Assembly (NCBI GenBank): GCA_963838385.1
Contig: CAWIRE010000006.1
Span: 744,001-808,000 of the forward strand
Direction of reading: 5' to 3'
Source: DAHUYF01 sp963838385
GTDB lineage: Bacteria > Pseudomonadota > Alphaproteobacteria > ATCC43930 > CGMCC-115725
DNA length: 64,000 nucleotides
The translations under genes and the position numbers were made by a program. The notes below the pieces were generated by a model that was given only the letters and a program-made list of their open reading frames with translations, was not told where the DNA came from and ran no database searches. This document shows positions 43,160 through 51,196 of this stretch, in pieces (the first letter of the stretch is position 1; each line of letters opens with the position of its first letter).

Positions 43160-43984
43160 ATGAGCGTCACCGCCGAGGCCAAGCGACTTACGCCCAACGA
43201 CCTGCGCCGGCGCAAGGGCGGCGAGCCGCTGGTCTGCCTCACCGCCTATACCACGCCCATGGCGCGGCTGCTCGATCCCGCCTGCGACCTGCTGCTGATC
43301 GGCGACTCCCTCGGCATGGTGCTCTACGGTTTCGATACCACGCTCCCGGTGACGCTCGAGATGATGATCGCGCATGCCGGCGCGGTGATGCGCGGCTCGC
43401 GCCGCGCCTGCGTCATCGTCGACCTGCCCTGGGCGACGTATCAGGAATCGCCGGAGCAGGCCTTCCGCAATGCCGCGCGCGCCATGGCGGAGAGCGGCTG
43501 CGCCGGCGTCAAGCTCGAGGGCGGCGCGGTCATGGCCGCGACCATCCGCTTCCTGGTCGAGCGCGGCGTGCCGGTGCTCGGCCATATCGGGCTGCAGCCG
43601 CAATCGGTGAACGCGCTGGGCGGATTCCGCGCCCAGGGAAAGAGCGCGGCCGAATCCGACCGCATCCTCGCCGATGCGCGCGCCGTGGCCGATGCCGGCG
43701 CCTTCGCCGTGGTGGTCGAAGGCACGACCGAGGCGGTGGCCCGCGCCGCGACCGAGGCCGTCGACATTCCCACCATCGGCATCGGCGCCTCCGCGCGCTG
43801 CGACGGTCAGATCCTGGTGAGCGAGGACATGCTCGGGCTCTTCACCGAGTTCAAGCCGCGTTTCGTCAAGCGCTATGCCGATCTCGCGCCGGCGATCGCC
43901 GCCGCGGCCGCCGCCTATGCGGCCGATGTGCGTGCCCGCCGCTTTCCCGGCCCCGAGCACGTCTACGGCGCGGCCGGCAAGTGA
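43160..43984 (+). CDS. panB: 3-methyl-2-oxobutanoate hydroxymethyltransferase
   Basis: A 274-residue PanB, which makes ketopantoate from 2-oxoisovalerate with methylene-tetrahydrofolate. Characteristic parts are LVCLTAYTTPMARLLDPACD, IGDSLGMVLYGFDTTLPVT, CAGVKLEGGAVMAATI, HIGLQPQSVNALGGFRAQGK and DGQILVSEDMLGLF. The length is standard. panC is not in the window; a PanE-type reductase lies 2 kb upstream. Confidence 0.93.
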   Translation: MSVTAEAKRLTPNDLRRRKGGEPLVCLTAYTTPMARLLDPACDLLLIGDSLGMVLYGFDTTLPVTLEMMIAHAGAVMRGSRRACVIVDLPWATYQESPEQAFRNAARAMAESGCAGVKLEGGAVMAATIRFLVERGVPVLGHIGLQPQSVNALGGFRAQGKSAAESDRILADARAVADAGAFAVVVEGTTEAVARAATEAVDIPTIGIGASARCDGQILVSEDMLGLFTEFKPRFVKRYADLAPAIAAAAAAYAADVRARRFPGPEHVYGAAGK

Positions 43985-43996
43985 CGCCGCCGGTCT

Positions 43997-44821
43997 TCAG
44001 CCGCCGGCAAAGGCGGCGAGATCGGCGTTGAGCCGCGCCATATGCGTGTAGATGAGGCCGTGCGGCGCGCCCTCATAGATCTTGAAGGTGCAGTCGGGAA
44101 TGAGCGCCGCGGTGGGCCTGCCGGTGAGCGCGAGCGGCGCCGAGGCGTCCTTGTCGCCATGCAGCAGCAGCGTCGGCACCTCGATGCGCTTGAGCTCGGC
44201 GCGGAAATCGGTGCCGGCGACGGCGCGATTGCAGTCGATGGCGACGGGCAGCGAGATCTCGAGCAGCAGGTCGATCCCCCACTTCATCAGCGCCGGCGAG
44301 GTGTCGGGAGTGAAGAACGGGGCGGTATTGTCGGCCACCCATTTCGGGAAATCGCGCCGCCATTCGGCGCGCATCGCCTCGAGCGCCTCGGCGGGAAATC
44401 CCTGCGGATTGTCCGGCGTCTGCAGCAGCAGCGGCGTGGTCGGCGCCAGCAGCGCGATGCGCTTCACCCGCGCGCTGCCATGACGGGTCAGATAGCGCAC
44501 GATCTCTCCGGCGCCCATCGAATGGCCGACGAGGGTGAGCCCGCCGAGATCGAGCGCCTCGACGACCGACGCCAGATCATCGGCGAGCGTATCGTAATCG
44601 TAGCCCGCCGCCGCGATGTCCGAGCGGCCATGGCCGCGGCGGTCGAAGCCGATGCAGCGCAGGCCGCGATCGGCGAGCGCCGCGAACTGGTAGTCCCACA
44701 TCCGGGTCTGCATCGCCCAGCTGTGGAGGAACAGCACGGGCGCCCCCCGCCCCCATTCGTGCCAGTGGAGCCGCGTTCCGTCGCGGGCTTCGATGAAAGG
44801 TGAACGCATCTTGCCGGGCAT
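43997..44821 (-). CDS. Alpha/beta hydrolase (non-haem chloroperoxidase-like)
   Basis: A 274-residue alpha/beta hydrolase. The oxyanion strand is VLFLHSWAMQTRMW, the nucleophile elbow VGHSMGAGEI near residue 97, the acid in LLLHGDKDASAP near 218 and histidine in EGAPHGLIYTHM near 248. It belongs to the group annotated as cofactor-free chloroperoxidases/arylesterases. The pyrimidine genes follow, but its sequence does not look like RutD, so I do not place it in that pathway. Confidence 0.82.
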   Translation of the reverse strand: MPGKMRSPFIEARDGTRLHWHEWGRGAPVLFLHSWAMQTRMWDYQFAALADRGLRCIGFDRRGHGRSDIAAAGYDYDTLADDLASVVEALDLGGLTLVGHSMGAGEIVRYLTRHGSARVKRIALLAPTTPLLLQTPDNPQGFPAEALEAMRAEWRRDFPKWVADNTAPFFTPDTSPALMKWGIDLLLEISLPVAIDCNRAVAGTDFRAELKRIEVPTLLLHGDKDASAPLALTGRPTAALIPDCTFKIYEGAPHGLIYTHMARLNADLAAFAGG

Positions 44822-44944
44822 GGCCGCACCTCGTTCAGATGTCGGCCGTCATCCTCGCAGCCGCGGCGGCGCCGCTCAATTACGCGCGAGGTAATGCGCC
44901 TGCCCCGGCTTCGGCCGCGGCACCGCCCGCGTCAGCGCGCCGCG

Positions 44945-44961
44945 TCGGCGCGGCTCTTGCA
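44945..44961 (+). promoter_or_regulatory. Sigma-54 type promoter before rutE
   Basis: TCGGCGCGGCTCTTGCA, with GG at 44947-44948 and GC at 44959-44960 exactly 10 nt apart. The -12 half TTGCA is consensus; the -24 half TCGGCGCG departs from TTGGCACG at two positions. It lies 54 nt before the rutE start. Confidence 0.5.
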
Positions 44962-45014
44962 GACCCGAGCGGGTGCCCCTAGGACATGTGCGCCAGTCTG
45001 CCTTGGAGACCGAC

Positions 45015-45611
45015 ATGCGCGAACTGCCTTCCGACGCTGTCCTCGACACGCTGCTGCGCGAGGCGCGCGGGACGCAGAACGCCTGGCAGGACCGGCCGGT
45101 CGAGGAGGCGCTGCTGCGCCGCCTTTGGGACCTCCTGCGCTGGGGCCCGACCTCGGCCAATTGCAGCCCGGCGCGCGTGCTGTTCCTCACCTCGCGCGCG
45201 GCCAAGGAGCGGCTCCGCCCGGCGCTGAGCTCGACCAATCTCGAGAAGACGATGGCGGCGCCGGTCACCGCGATCATGGCCTACGACACGCAGTTCTACG
45301 AGTTCCTGCCGAAGCTCTTCCCCCGCAATCCGGCGGCGAAATCGTGGTTCACCTCGAGCCCCGCCTTCGCCCAGGAGACCGCCTTCCGCAACGGCACGCT
45401 GCAGGGCGGCTATCTCATCATCGCCGCCCGCGCGCTCGGCCTCGATTGCGGCGCCATGTCCGGCTTCAAGAACGCCGTCGTCGACCAGGAGTTCTTTGCG
45501 GACGGACGGCTCAAATCGAATTTCCTGTGCAATCTCGGCTACGCCGTTCCCGGCGGCCTGCCGCCGCGCGATCCGCGCCTCGCCTTCGAGGAGGCCTGCC
45601 AGATCCTGTGA
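45015..45611 (+). CDS. rutE: Malonic semialdehyde reductase RutE (nitroreductase family)
   Basis: A 198-residue flavin nitroreductase-family protein matching RutE, which reduces toxic malonic semialdehyde to 3-hydroxypropionate at the end of the Rut uracil pathway. Typical segments are RRLWDLLRWGPTSANCSPAR, ATAIMAYDTQFYEFLP-like AVTAIMAYDTQFYEFLPKLF and NGTLQGGYLIIAARALGLDC then GAMSGFKNAVVDQEFF. ATG 45015 with TTGGAGA upstream is preferred. It precedes rutA by 228 nt, with a separate sigma-54-like promoter for each gene. Confidence 0.87.
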   Translation: MRELPSDAVLDTLLREARGTQNAWQDRPVEEALLRRLWDLLRWGPTSANCSPARVLFLTSRAAKERLRPALSSTNLEKTMAAPVTAIMAYDTQFYEFLPKLFPRNPAAKSWFTSSPAFAQETAFRNGTLQGGYLIIAARALGLDCGAMSGFKNAVVDQEFFADGRLKSNFLCNLGYAVPGGLPPRDPRLAFEEACQIL

Positions 45612-45700
45612 CCGCGCCGGGCGCCGCGTCGCTTCCTGCAGCGCCGCATCGTGGATGAGGATCGGCAGCCTCCGGAATTGGGCAGGAAGTAGTCACCTTC

Positions 45701-45717
45701 TGCACCGAATTGTGCCA
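45701..45717. promoter_or_regulatory. Possible NtrC half-site upstream of rutA
   Basis: TGCACCGAATTGTGCCA has a perfect left NtrC half-site (TGCACC) and a partial right half. It ends 60 nt before the rutA sigma-54 promoter, a suitable enhancer distance. Weak on its own, it is noted because of that placement. Confidence 0.3.
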
Positions 45718-45777
45718 CCGGCGGGACACCGCGCGCCATCGCCGCCGTGCAAGGCCGGGGGTGCCCGCCATCGCGGA

Positions 45778-45794
45778 TTGGCATGTCTCTTGCT
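45778..45794 (+). promoter_or_regulatory. Sigma-54 type promoter before rutA
   Basis: TTGGCATGTCTCTTGCT, with GG at 45780-45781 and GC at 45792-45793 exactly 10 nt apart; only one position of the core consensus (TTGGCAC-N5-TTGCW) differs. It lies 46 nt before the rutA ATG. The Escherichia coli rut operon is an NtrC-controlled nitrogen-limitation operon, which fits. Confidence 0.7.
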
Positions 45795-45839
45795 CGATGC
45801 CGGGAGACTGTCGCAACTCCTCATCTTGGCTGGGTGATC

Positions 45840-46937
45840 ATGGATATCGGCGTCTTCATTCCGATCGGCAACAATGGCTGGTTGATCTCGACCACGTCGC
45901 CGCAATACATGCCGAGCTTCGATCTCAACCGCGAGATCGTGCAGAAGGCCGAGCATTACGGCCTCGATTTCGCCCTCTCCATGATCAAGCTGCGGGGCTT
46001 CGGCGGCGCCAGCGAGTTCTGGGACCACAATCTCGAATCCTTCACCCTGATGGCCGGGCTGGCCGCGGTGACCAAGCGCATCAAGCTCTACGCCTCGGTC
46101 GCGGTGCTGACCATTCCGCCGCCGATCGTCGCGCGCATGGCGACGACCATCGATTCGATCGCGCCCGGCCGCTTCGGCGTCAACATCGTCTCCGGCTGGG
46201 CCAAGGCCGAGTACGAGCAGATGGGACTCTGGCCCGGCGAGGCGCATTTCGCCCGGCGCTATGAGTACAGCACCGAATACGTCACCGTCCTGCGCGACCT
46301 CTGGGAGACCGGGCGCTGCGACTTCAAGGGCGACTACTTCAAGATGGAGGATTGCCGCCTCAGCCCCCAGCCCTCGGCGCCGATCAAGCTCGTCTGCGCC
46401 GGCCAGAGCGAGCGCGGCATGCGCTTCGGCGCCGAATATGGCGACTACAATTTCGTCATCGGCACCGGCGTCAACACGCCCACCGCCTATGCGCCCACCA
46501 ACGCCAAGATGCTGGCCGCGGCGGCGCGCACCGGCCGCGATGTCGGGACCTACGTCCTCGTCATGGTGATCGCCGACGAGACCGACGAGGCGGCGATGGC
46601 GAAATGGCGCCACTACAATGAGGGTGCCGACGCGGGGGCGCTCTCCTGGATGTTCGGCCAGGCCGGAGCGGACCCGAATGCGACCGAAGGCTCGACCGCC
46701 AAGGCGATCGCCATGCCGGAAGGCGCCATCAACTTCAACATGGGCACGCTGGTCGGCTCCTACGCCTCGGTCGCGCGCATGCTCGACGAGGTGGCGAGCG
46801 TTCCCGGCACCAAGGGCATCATGCTCACCTTCGACGATTTCCTCATCGGCATGGAGCAGTTCGGCCAGCGCGTCCAGCCACTGATGCAGACTCGCCGCGC
46901 CGTTCCGGCCGCGAGCAGCAGCCTCGCCTATGCCTGA
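45840..46937 (+). CDS. rutA: Pyrimidine monooxygenase RutA
   Basis: A 365-residue flavin-dependent monooxygenase of the luciferase-like family, closely matching RutA, which opens the uracil ring between N3 and C4. Diagnostic stretches include GVFIPIGNNGWLISTTSPQY, HYGLDFALSMIKLRGFGG, EFWDHNLESFTLMAGLAAVT and INFNMGTLVGSYASVARMLD. The reduced flavin would come from a RutF-type reductase not found here. ATG 45840 aligns with the conserved start MDIGVFIPIG. Its last 10 nt overlap the end of the convergent amidase gene. Confidence 0.93.
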   Translation: MDIGVFIPIGNNGWLISTTSPQYMPSFDLNREIVQKAEHYGLDFALSMIKLRGFGGASEFWDHNLESFTLMAGLAAVTKRIKLYASVAVLTIPPPIVARMATTIDSIAPGRFGVNIVSGWAKAEYEQMGLWPGEAHFARRYEYSTEYVTVLRDLWETGRCDFKGDYFKMEDCRLSPQPSAPIKLVCAGQSERGMRFGAEYGDYNFVIGTGVNTPTAYAPTNAKMLAAAARTGRDVGTYVLVMVIADETDEAAMAKWRHYNEGADAGALSWMFGQAGADPNATEGSTAKAIAMPEGAINFNMGTLVGSYASVARMLDEVASVPGTKGIMLTFDDFLIGMEQFGQRVQPLMQTRRAVPAASSSLAYA

Positions 46938-47551
46938 TTGGCCATGATGCGCCGCATCACCGCGTCCGAGGAAACGATATCGGCATAGCGCCGGCCGACA
47001 TCGCGCAGCGTGTCGGCATGCGGCTGCGCCTCCTGGTCGCCGCAGCAATCCTCGACCAGCATGGTGCGGAAGCCGTTCTGGAAGGAATCGACCACCGAGG
47101 CGCGGACGCAGCCCGAGGTGACGCAGCCGGTGATGCACACCGTATCGACCCCGTGGCGCATGAAGAAAGCCGCAACCGACGTGCCGAAGAAGGCCGAGGC
47201 CCCGGTCTTGACGAAGGGATAGTCGACCCCGGCGGCCGCGATCCGGGGATCGAGATCGAGCGCCTCGGTGCCCTCGATCAGCTCGTCGAGCACGGCGCTG
47301 CTCTTCCAGTAATGCGGCGAGCCGCTTTTCGGATGGCCGACGCGGCAGGCGGCGATCGGCACGCCGCGCGCCCGCGCGGCCGCCATCAGCGCGGCGGTGC
47401 GCTCGACCGCCGCCTCGATCTGCGGGCTTCCCGCCATCTTGAAGCGCGGATCGGTGAAGGCCTTCTGGAAATCGACGACGAGCAGGCCGAGCTTCGCCCC
47501 GAACCCGACCGGGACCGCGCCATAGCCCTTGCTTTCATAGATATCGGTCAT
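46928..47551 (-). CDS. Isochorismatase-family amidohydrolase (N-carbamoylsarcosine amidase-like)
   Basis: A 207-residue cysteine hydrolase with triad Asp27 (LLVVDFQKAF), Lys115 (YPFVKTGASAFFGT) and Cys148 (TGCVTSGCVRASVVDS). The GCVTSGCVRASVVDS form is typical of N-carbamoylsarcosine amidase and maleamate amidase types rather than RutB. It is convergent to rutA with a 10-nt overlap. It could supply the missing ureidoacrylate step, but it is not co-transcribed with rutA, so that is only a possibility. The start at 47551 gives the conserved N-terminus MTDIYESKGYG. Confidence 0.82.
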   Translation of the reverse strand: MTDIYESKGYGAVPVGFGAKLGLLVVDFQKAFTDPRFKMAGSPQIEAAVERTAALMAAARARGVPIAACRVGHPKSGSPHYWKSSAVLDELIEGTEALDLDPRIAAAGVDYPFVKTGASAFFGTSVAAFFMRHGVDTVCITGCVTSGCVRASVVDSFQNGFRTMLVEDCCGDQEAQPHADTLRDVGRRYADIVSSDAVMRRIMANQA

Positions 47552-47649
47552 CGCATCCTCGACCGGTTTTCGCCAGCAGCGGCGGCGTCGCCTGATTTGC
47601 GTCCGCCGCGCGCTCGTCGTCAAGCCGCTTGACGTCGAGCGCCACAGCC

Positions 47650-50055
47650 TCACGCCCCCTGCCCGCCGCTCCGCTCCGCATCGGCCGCCGGCCAGCGCCA
47701 GTCCCGGATCTCCGGCATGTCCTCGCCATGCTTGCGGATGTAGGCCTCGTGCTCGATCAGCCGGTCGCGCATCGCCTGCTTGGCATAGGCGGCCCGGTAG
47801 CCGAGCTGGGGCAGCCGGTCGATCACGTCGGAGGCGAGGTGGAAGCGGTCGAGCGCGTTGCGCACCACCATGTCGAACGGCGTGGTCGTCGTCCCCTCCT
47901 CCTTGTAGCCGCGGACATGGAAATTGGCATGGTTGGTCCGCCGGTAGGTCAGCCGGTGGATCAGCCAGGGATAGCCGTGATGGGCGAAGATCACCGGCTT
48001 GTCGGTGGTGAAGAGCGCGTCGAAATCATGGTCGGTGAGCCCGTGCGGATGCTCCTCATGCGGCTGCAGCGTCATGAGGTCCACCACATTCACCACCCGC
48101 AGCCTGAGCTCGGGCAGATGCCGGCGCAGCAGATCGACCGCGGCCAGCGTCTCCAGCGTCGGCACGTCGCCGGCGCACGCCATCACCGCATCGGGCCCGG
48201 CGCCGCGATCGTTGCTCGCCCATTCCCAGATGCCGATGCCGGCGGTGCAGTGCCTGATCGCCGCATCGAGGCCGAGCCATTGCGGCTCGGCCTGCTTGCC
48301 GGCGACGATGACGTTGATGCGGTTCCAGCTCTTGAGGCAATGGTCGGTGACGAACAGCAGCGAGTTGGCGTCGGGCGGCAGGTAGACCCGCACGATGTCG
48401 GCCTTCTTGTTGCAGACATAGTCGATGAAGCCGGGGTCCTGATGGCTGAAGCCGTTGTGGTCCTGGCGCCAGACATGCGAGGTCAGCAGGTAGTTGAGCG
48501 ACGGGATCGGTCGCCGCCAGGCGATCTCGCGGCTCACCTTCAGCCATTTGGCGTGCTGGTTGAACATGCAATCGACGATGTGCACGAAGGCCTCGTAGCA
48601 GTTGAAGAGCCCGTGCCGGCCGGTCAGCAGATAGCCTTCGAGCCAGCCCTGGCAGGTATGCTCGGAGAGGATCTCCATCACCCGCCCGTCGGGCGCCAGG
48701 TGCTCGTCATAGGAAAGCCGTTCCGCGTCCCAGGCGCGCTCGGTCGCCTCGAACACGTGCGAGAGCCGGTTCGACACGGTCTCGTCGGGACCGAAGACGC
48801 GGAAATTCCGCTGCGCGGCGCTCGCGCGTAGCACGTCGCGCAGGTATTGCGCCATCACCGCCGTCGCCTCGGCGGTGGCCTCGCCCGGCGCCTCGACCGC
48901 GACCGCGTAATCGGCGATATCGGGGAGATCGAGCTCGCGCCTCAGGAGACCGCCATTGGCATGCGGGTTGGCGCTCATCCGCCGCTCGCCCGCGGGCGCC
49001 AGCGCCGCGATCTCCGGGCGGAGCGCGCCCTCGGCATCGAAGAGCTCGTCGGGACGGTAGCTCCGCATCCATTCCTCGAGCAGCCGGATATGGTCGGGCC
49101 GCGTCGCCATCTCGCCGACCGGCACCTGATGCGAGCGCCAGAAGCCCTCGGTCTTGCGCCCGTCCACCTCCTTGGGCCCGGTCCAGCCCTTGGGCGTCTT
49201 CAGGATGATCATCGGCCAGGCCGGGCGGAGCTTGCCGCTTCCCTCCCGCGCCGCGCTCTGGATCTCGCGGATCTCGTCGAAGACGCGGTCGAGCGTCGCC
49301 GCCATGAGCTGATGCATGGCTTCGGGCTCGTCGCCCTCGACCAGGTAGGGCGTGTAGCCATAGCCGCGCAACAGGCTGTCGAGCTCGCTCGCGCCGATGC
49401 GCGCCAGCACCGTCGGGTTGGCGATCTTGTAGCCGTTGAGATGCAGGATCGGCAGCACCGCGCCGTCGGTGACGGGGTTGAGGAATTTGTTGGAATGCCA
49501 GGACGTCGCCATCGGCCCGGTCTCGGCCTCGCCGTCGCCGACGACGCAGGCGACGCAGAGGCCGGGATTGTCGAAGGCCGCGCCATAGGCATGCGACAGC
49601 GCATAGCCGAGCTCGCCGCCCTCGTGGATCGAGCCGGGCGTCTCGGGCGCTGCATGGCTCGGAATGCCGCCGGGAAAGCTGAACTGCCGGAAGAGGCGCT
49701 GCAGGCCGCGCGCGTTCCGCGCCACGTGCGGGTAGATCTCGCTGTAGGTGCCGTCGAGCCAGGTGCTGGCGACGATGCCGGGGCCGCCATGGCCGGGGCC
49801 GGCGATGAAGATCATGCCGAGATCGCGCGCCTTGATGATCCGGTTCAGATGCGCGTAGATGAAGGTGAGCCCCGGCGTCGTCCCCCAATGGCCGAGCAGC
49901 CGCGGCTTGATATGGGCCAGCGTCAGCGGCTCCGTCAGGAGCGGGTTGTCGAGCAGGTAGATCTGCCCGACCGAGAGATAGTTCGCCGCCCGCCACCAGG
50001 CGTCGATGAGCCCGTGCTCCTTGGCGGAGAGCGGGCCGATTTCGGGTCTGGGCAT
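47650..50055 (-). CDS. xfp: Phosphoketolase (xylulose-5-phosphate/fructose-6-phosphate)
   Basis: An 801-residue thiamine-diphosphate enzyme that splits xylulose 5-phosphate (and often fructose 6-phosphate) to acetyl phosphate. Conserved parts: WRAANYLSVGQIYLLDNPLL, GPGHGGPGIVASTWLDGTYS, thiamine site CVVGDGEAETGPMATSWHSN, and HQDPGFIDYVCNKK. Length is standard. GGAGG precedes the ATG at 50055; a longer frame exists but is unsupported. No acetate kinase or phosphotransacetylase is nearby, so use of its acetyl phosphate depends on genes elsewhere. Confidence 0.93.
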   Translation of the reverse strand: MPRPEIGPLSAKEHGLIDAWWRAANYLSVGQIYLLDNPLLTEPLTLAHIKPRLLGHWGTTPGLTFIYAHLNRIIKARDLGMIFIAGPGHGGPGIVASTWLDGTYSEIYPHVARNARGLQRLFRQFSFPGGIPSHAAPETPGSIHEGGELGYALSHAYGAAFDNPGLCVACVVGDGEAETGPMATSWHSNKFLNPVTDGAVLPILHLNGYKIANPTVLARIGASELDSLLRGYGYTPYLVEGDEPEAMHQLMAATLDRVFDEIREIQSAAREGSGKLRPAWPMIILKTPKGWTGPKEVDGRKTEGFWRSHQVPVGEMATRPDHIRLLEEWMRSYRPDELFDAEGALRPEIAALAPAGERRMSANPHANGGLLRRELDLPDIADYAVAVEAPGEATAEATAVMAQYLRDVLRASAAQRNFRVFGPDETVSNRLSHVFEATERAWDAERLSYDEHLAPDGRVMEILSEHTCQGWLEGYLLTGRHGLFNCYEAFVHIVDCMFNQHAKWLKVSREIAWRRPIPSLNYLLTSHVWRQDHNGFSHQDPGFIDYVCNKKADIVRVYLPPDANSLLFVTDHCLKSWNRINVIVAGKQAEPQWLGLDAAIRHCTAGIGIWEWASNDRGAGPDAVMACAGDVPTLETLAAVDLLRRHLPELRLRVVNVVDLMTLQPHEEHPHGLTDHDFDALFTTDKPVIFAHHGYPWLIHRLTYRRTNHANFHVRGYKEEGTTTTPFDMVVRNALDRFHLASDVIDRLPQLGYRAAYAKQAMRDRLIEHEAYIRKHGEDMPEIRDWRWPAADAERSGGQGA

Positions 50056-50137
50056 GGGACAGCCTCCTGCTTGGCAGCCAAGCACCGCGACAGGAGAACG
50101 GCAGCGGCGGCCGATGATCTCGCCGCCTCGGCGAGAC

Positions 50138-51196
50138 TCAAGCCGCTTCATTTGGCGGCAGCGGCAGATGCGTGTCCAGCCAGGAGCGCAGCCGCGCCTC
50201 GGCGGCGTCCGACCAGCCGCCGCGCATCGCCTCGAGATGGAGAAACCGCGGCGCGCGGATGCCGAGCGTCGCCAGCACCGCCGCGAGGTAGGGGGTGAGG
50301 AAATCCGGCTGCCGCGCGCGCTCGCCGGTGACGAGGCCGCCGCTGGCGACGACGACATAGGCCGGCCGGTCGGCGAGCAGGCCTACCTTTCCCGCCGGCG
50401 TCGAGCGGAAGCTGCGGCCGATGCGCAGCACCTGGTCGATCCACGCCTTCAGCACCGCCGGCACGGTGAAATTGTGCATCGGCGTGGCGATCACCAGAAC
50501 GCCGGTGGCTTCGAGCTCCGCGATCAGCGCCTCGGAGGCCGCGAGCGCCCGGCGCTGCGCCACATCCAGCGTCTCGCCCGGGACCTGGATCGCCGCGCAG
50601 AACCCCGCATCGACCAGCGGCGGCGGCACAGCCGCGAGATCCCGCCGCAGCACGCTGAGCCCCGGCTCCCGCGCGCCGAGCCGCGCGACGACGCGTTCGG
50701 CCGCCGCCCGGCTTGCGGAGCGCTCGAAGCGCGGGCTGCACGCCACCAGCAGCGCCGTCGTCATGCGAGCCGCTTGCCGAAGTGCAGCGCGCTCGACGAG
50801 CATGCCCCAGCGAAAGTAGAAGCGCTGGCCGAGCGCATTGTCGAGGCCGGTGTCGAGCGTGATCCAGAGGCAGCCGGCCGCCTGCGCGTGGGCCGCCACC
50901 TCGTCGAGCAGCGCCGCGCCGATGGCGCGCCGCCGCTCGCTGTCGCGGACCACGAGATCGTCGACATAGGCGAAGCGCCCGCGGATCAGGTTCTCCTGCA
51001 GCCGATAGCCCGCGGCGCCGACCACGCGCCCGCCCTCCCAGGCCAGCAGCAACCGATAGCCCTCCTCCGCCTGGCGCCGCACCCGCGCCACCAGCTCCGC
51101 CGCGTCGGCCAGCTTCGGCCGCAGCTGCTGCAGCACCGGAAAGGCGGCCTCGATCTCCGCATCGGCGGCAGCGCCGCGCAGCTCGATCGCGCTCAT
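50138..51196 (-). CDS. GNAT acetyltransferase joined to a flavodoxin-fold NAD(P)H reductase (fusion as read; probably two genes)
   Basis: As written this is one 352-residue frame. Residues 1-145 are a GNAT acetyltransferase (GYRLLLAWEGGRVVGAAGYR, YVDDLVVRDSERRRAIGAAL, LDNALGQRFYFRWGML). Residues from about 146 are an AzoR/NAD(P)H-quinone-reductase-like flavodoxin protein (TTALLVACSPRFERSASRAA, LVIATPMHNFTVPAVLKAWI, VVVASGG). At the joint another frame reads SALHFGKRLA then stops, a normal GNAT ending, and its TGA overlaps the reductase ATG at 50763. One extra base near 50800 would explain the apparent fusion. The ATG at 51196 overlaps the upstream AhpD-like stop. Confidence 0.8.
   Translation of the reverse strand: MSAIELRGAAADAEIEAAFPVLQQLRPKLADAAELVARVRRQAEEGYRLLLAWEGGRVVGAAGYRLQENLIRGRFAYVDDLVVRDSERRRAIGAALLDEVAAHAQAAGCLWITLDTGLDNALGQRFYFRWGMLVERAALRQAARMTTALLVACSPRFERSASRAAAERVVARLGAREPGLSVLRRDLAAVPPPLVDAGFCAAIQVPGETLDVAQRRALAASEALIAELEATGVLVIATPMHNFTVPAVLKAWIDQVLRIGRSFRSTPAGKVGLLADRPAYVVVASGGLVTGERARQPDFLTPYLAAVLATLGIRAPRFLHLEAMRGGWSDAAEARLRSWLDTHLPLPPNEAA

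Noticed and set aside
43997..44821. Alpha/beta hydrolase as RutD (aminoacrylate hydrolase)
   Set aside because: Strand is opposite to rutE and the sequence around the nucleophile and histidine resembles chloroperoxidase-type esterases rather than RutD.
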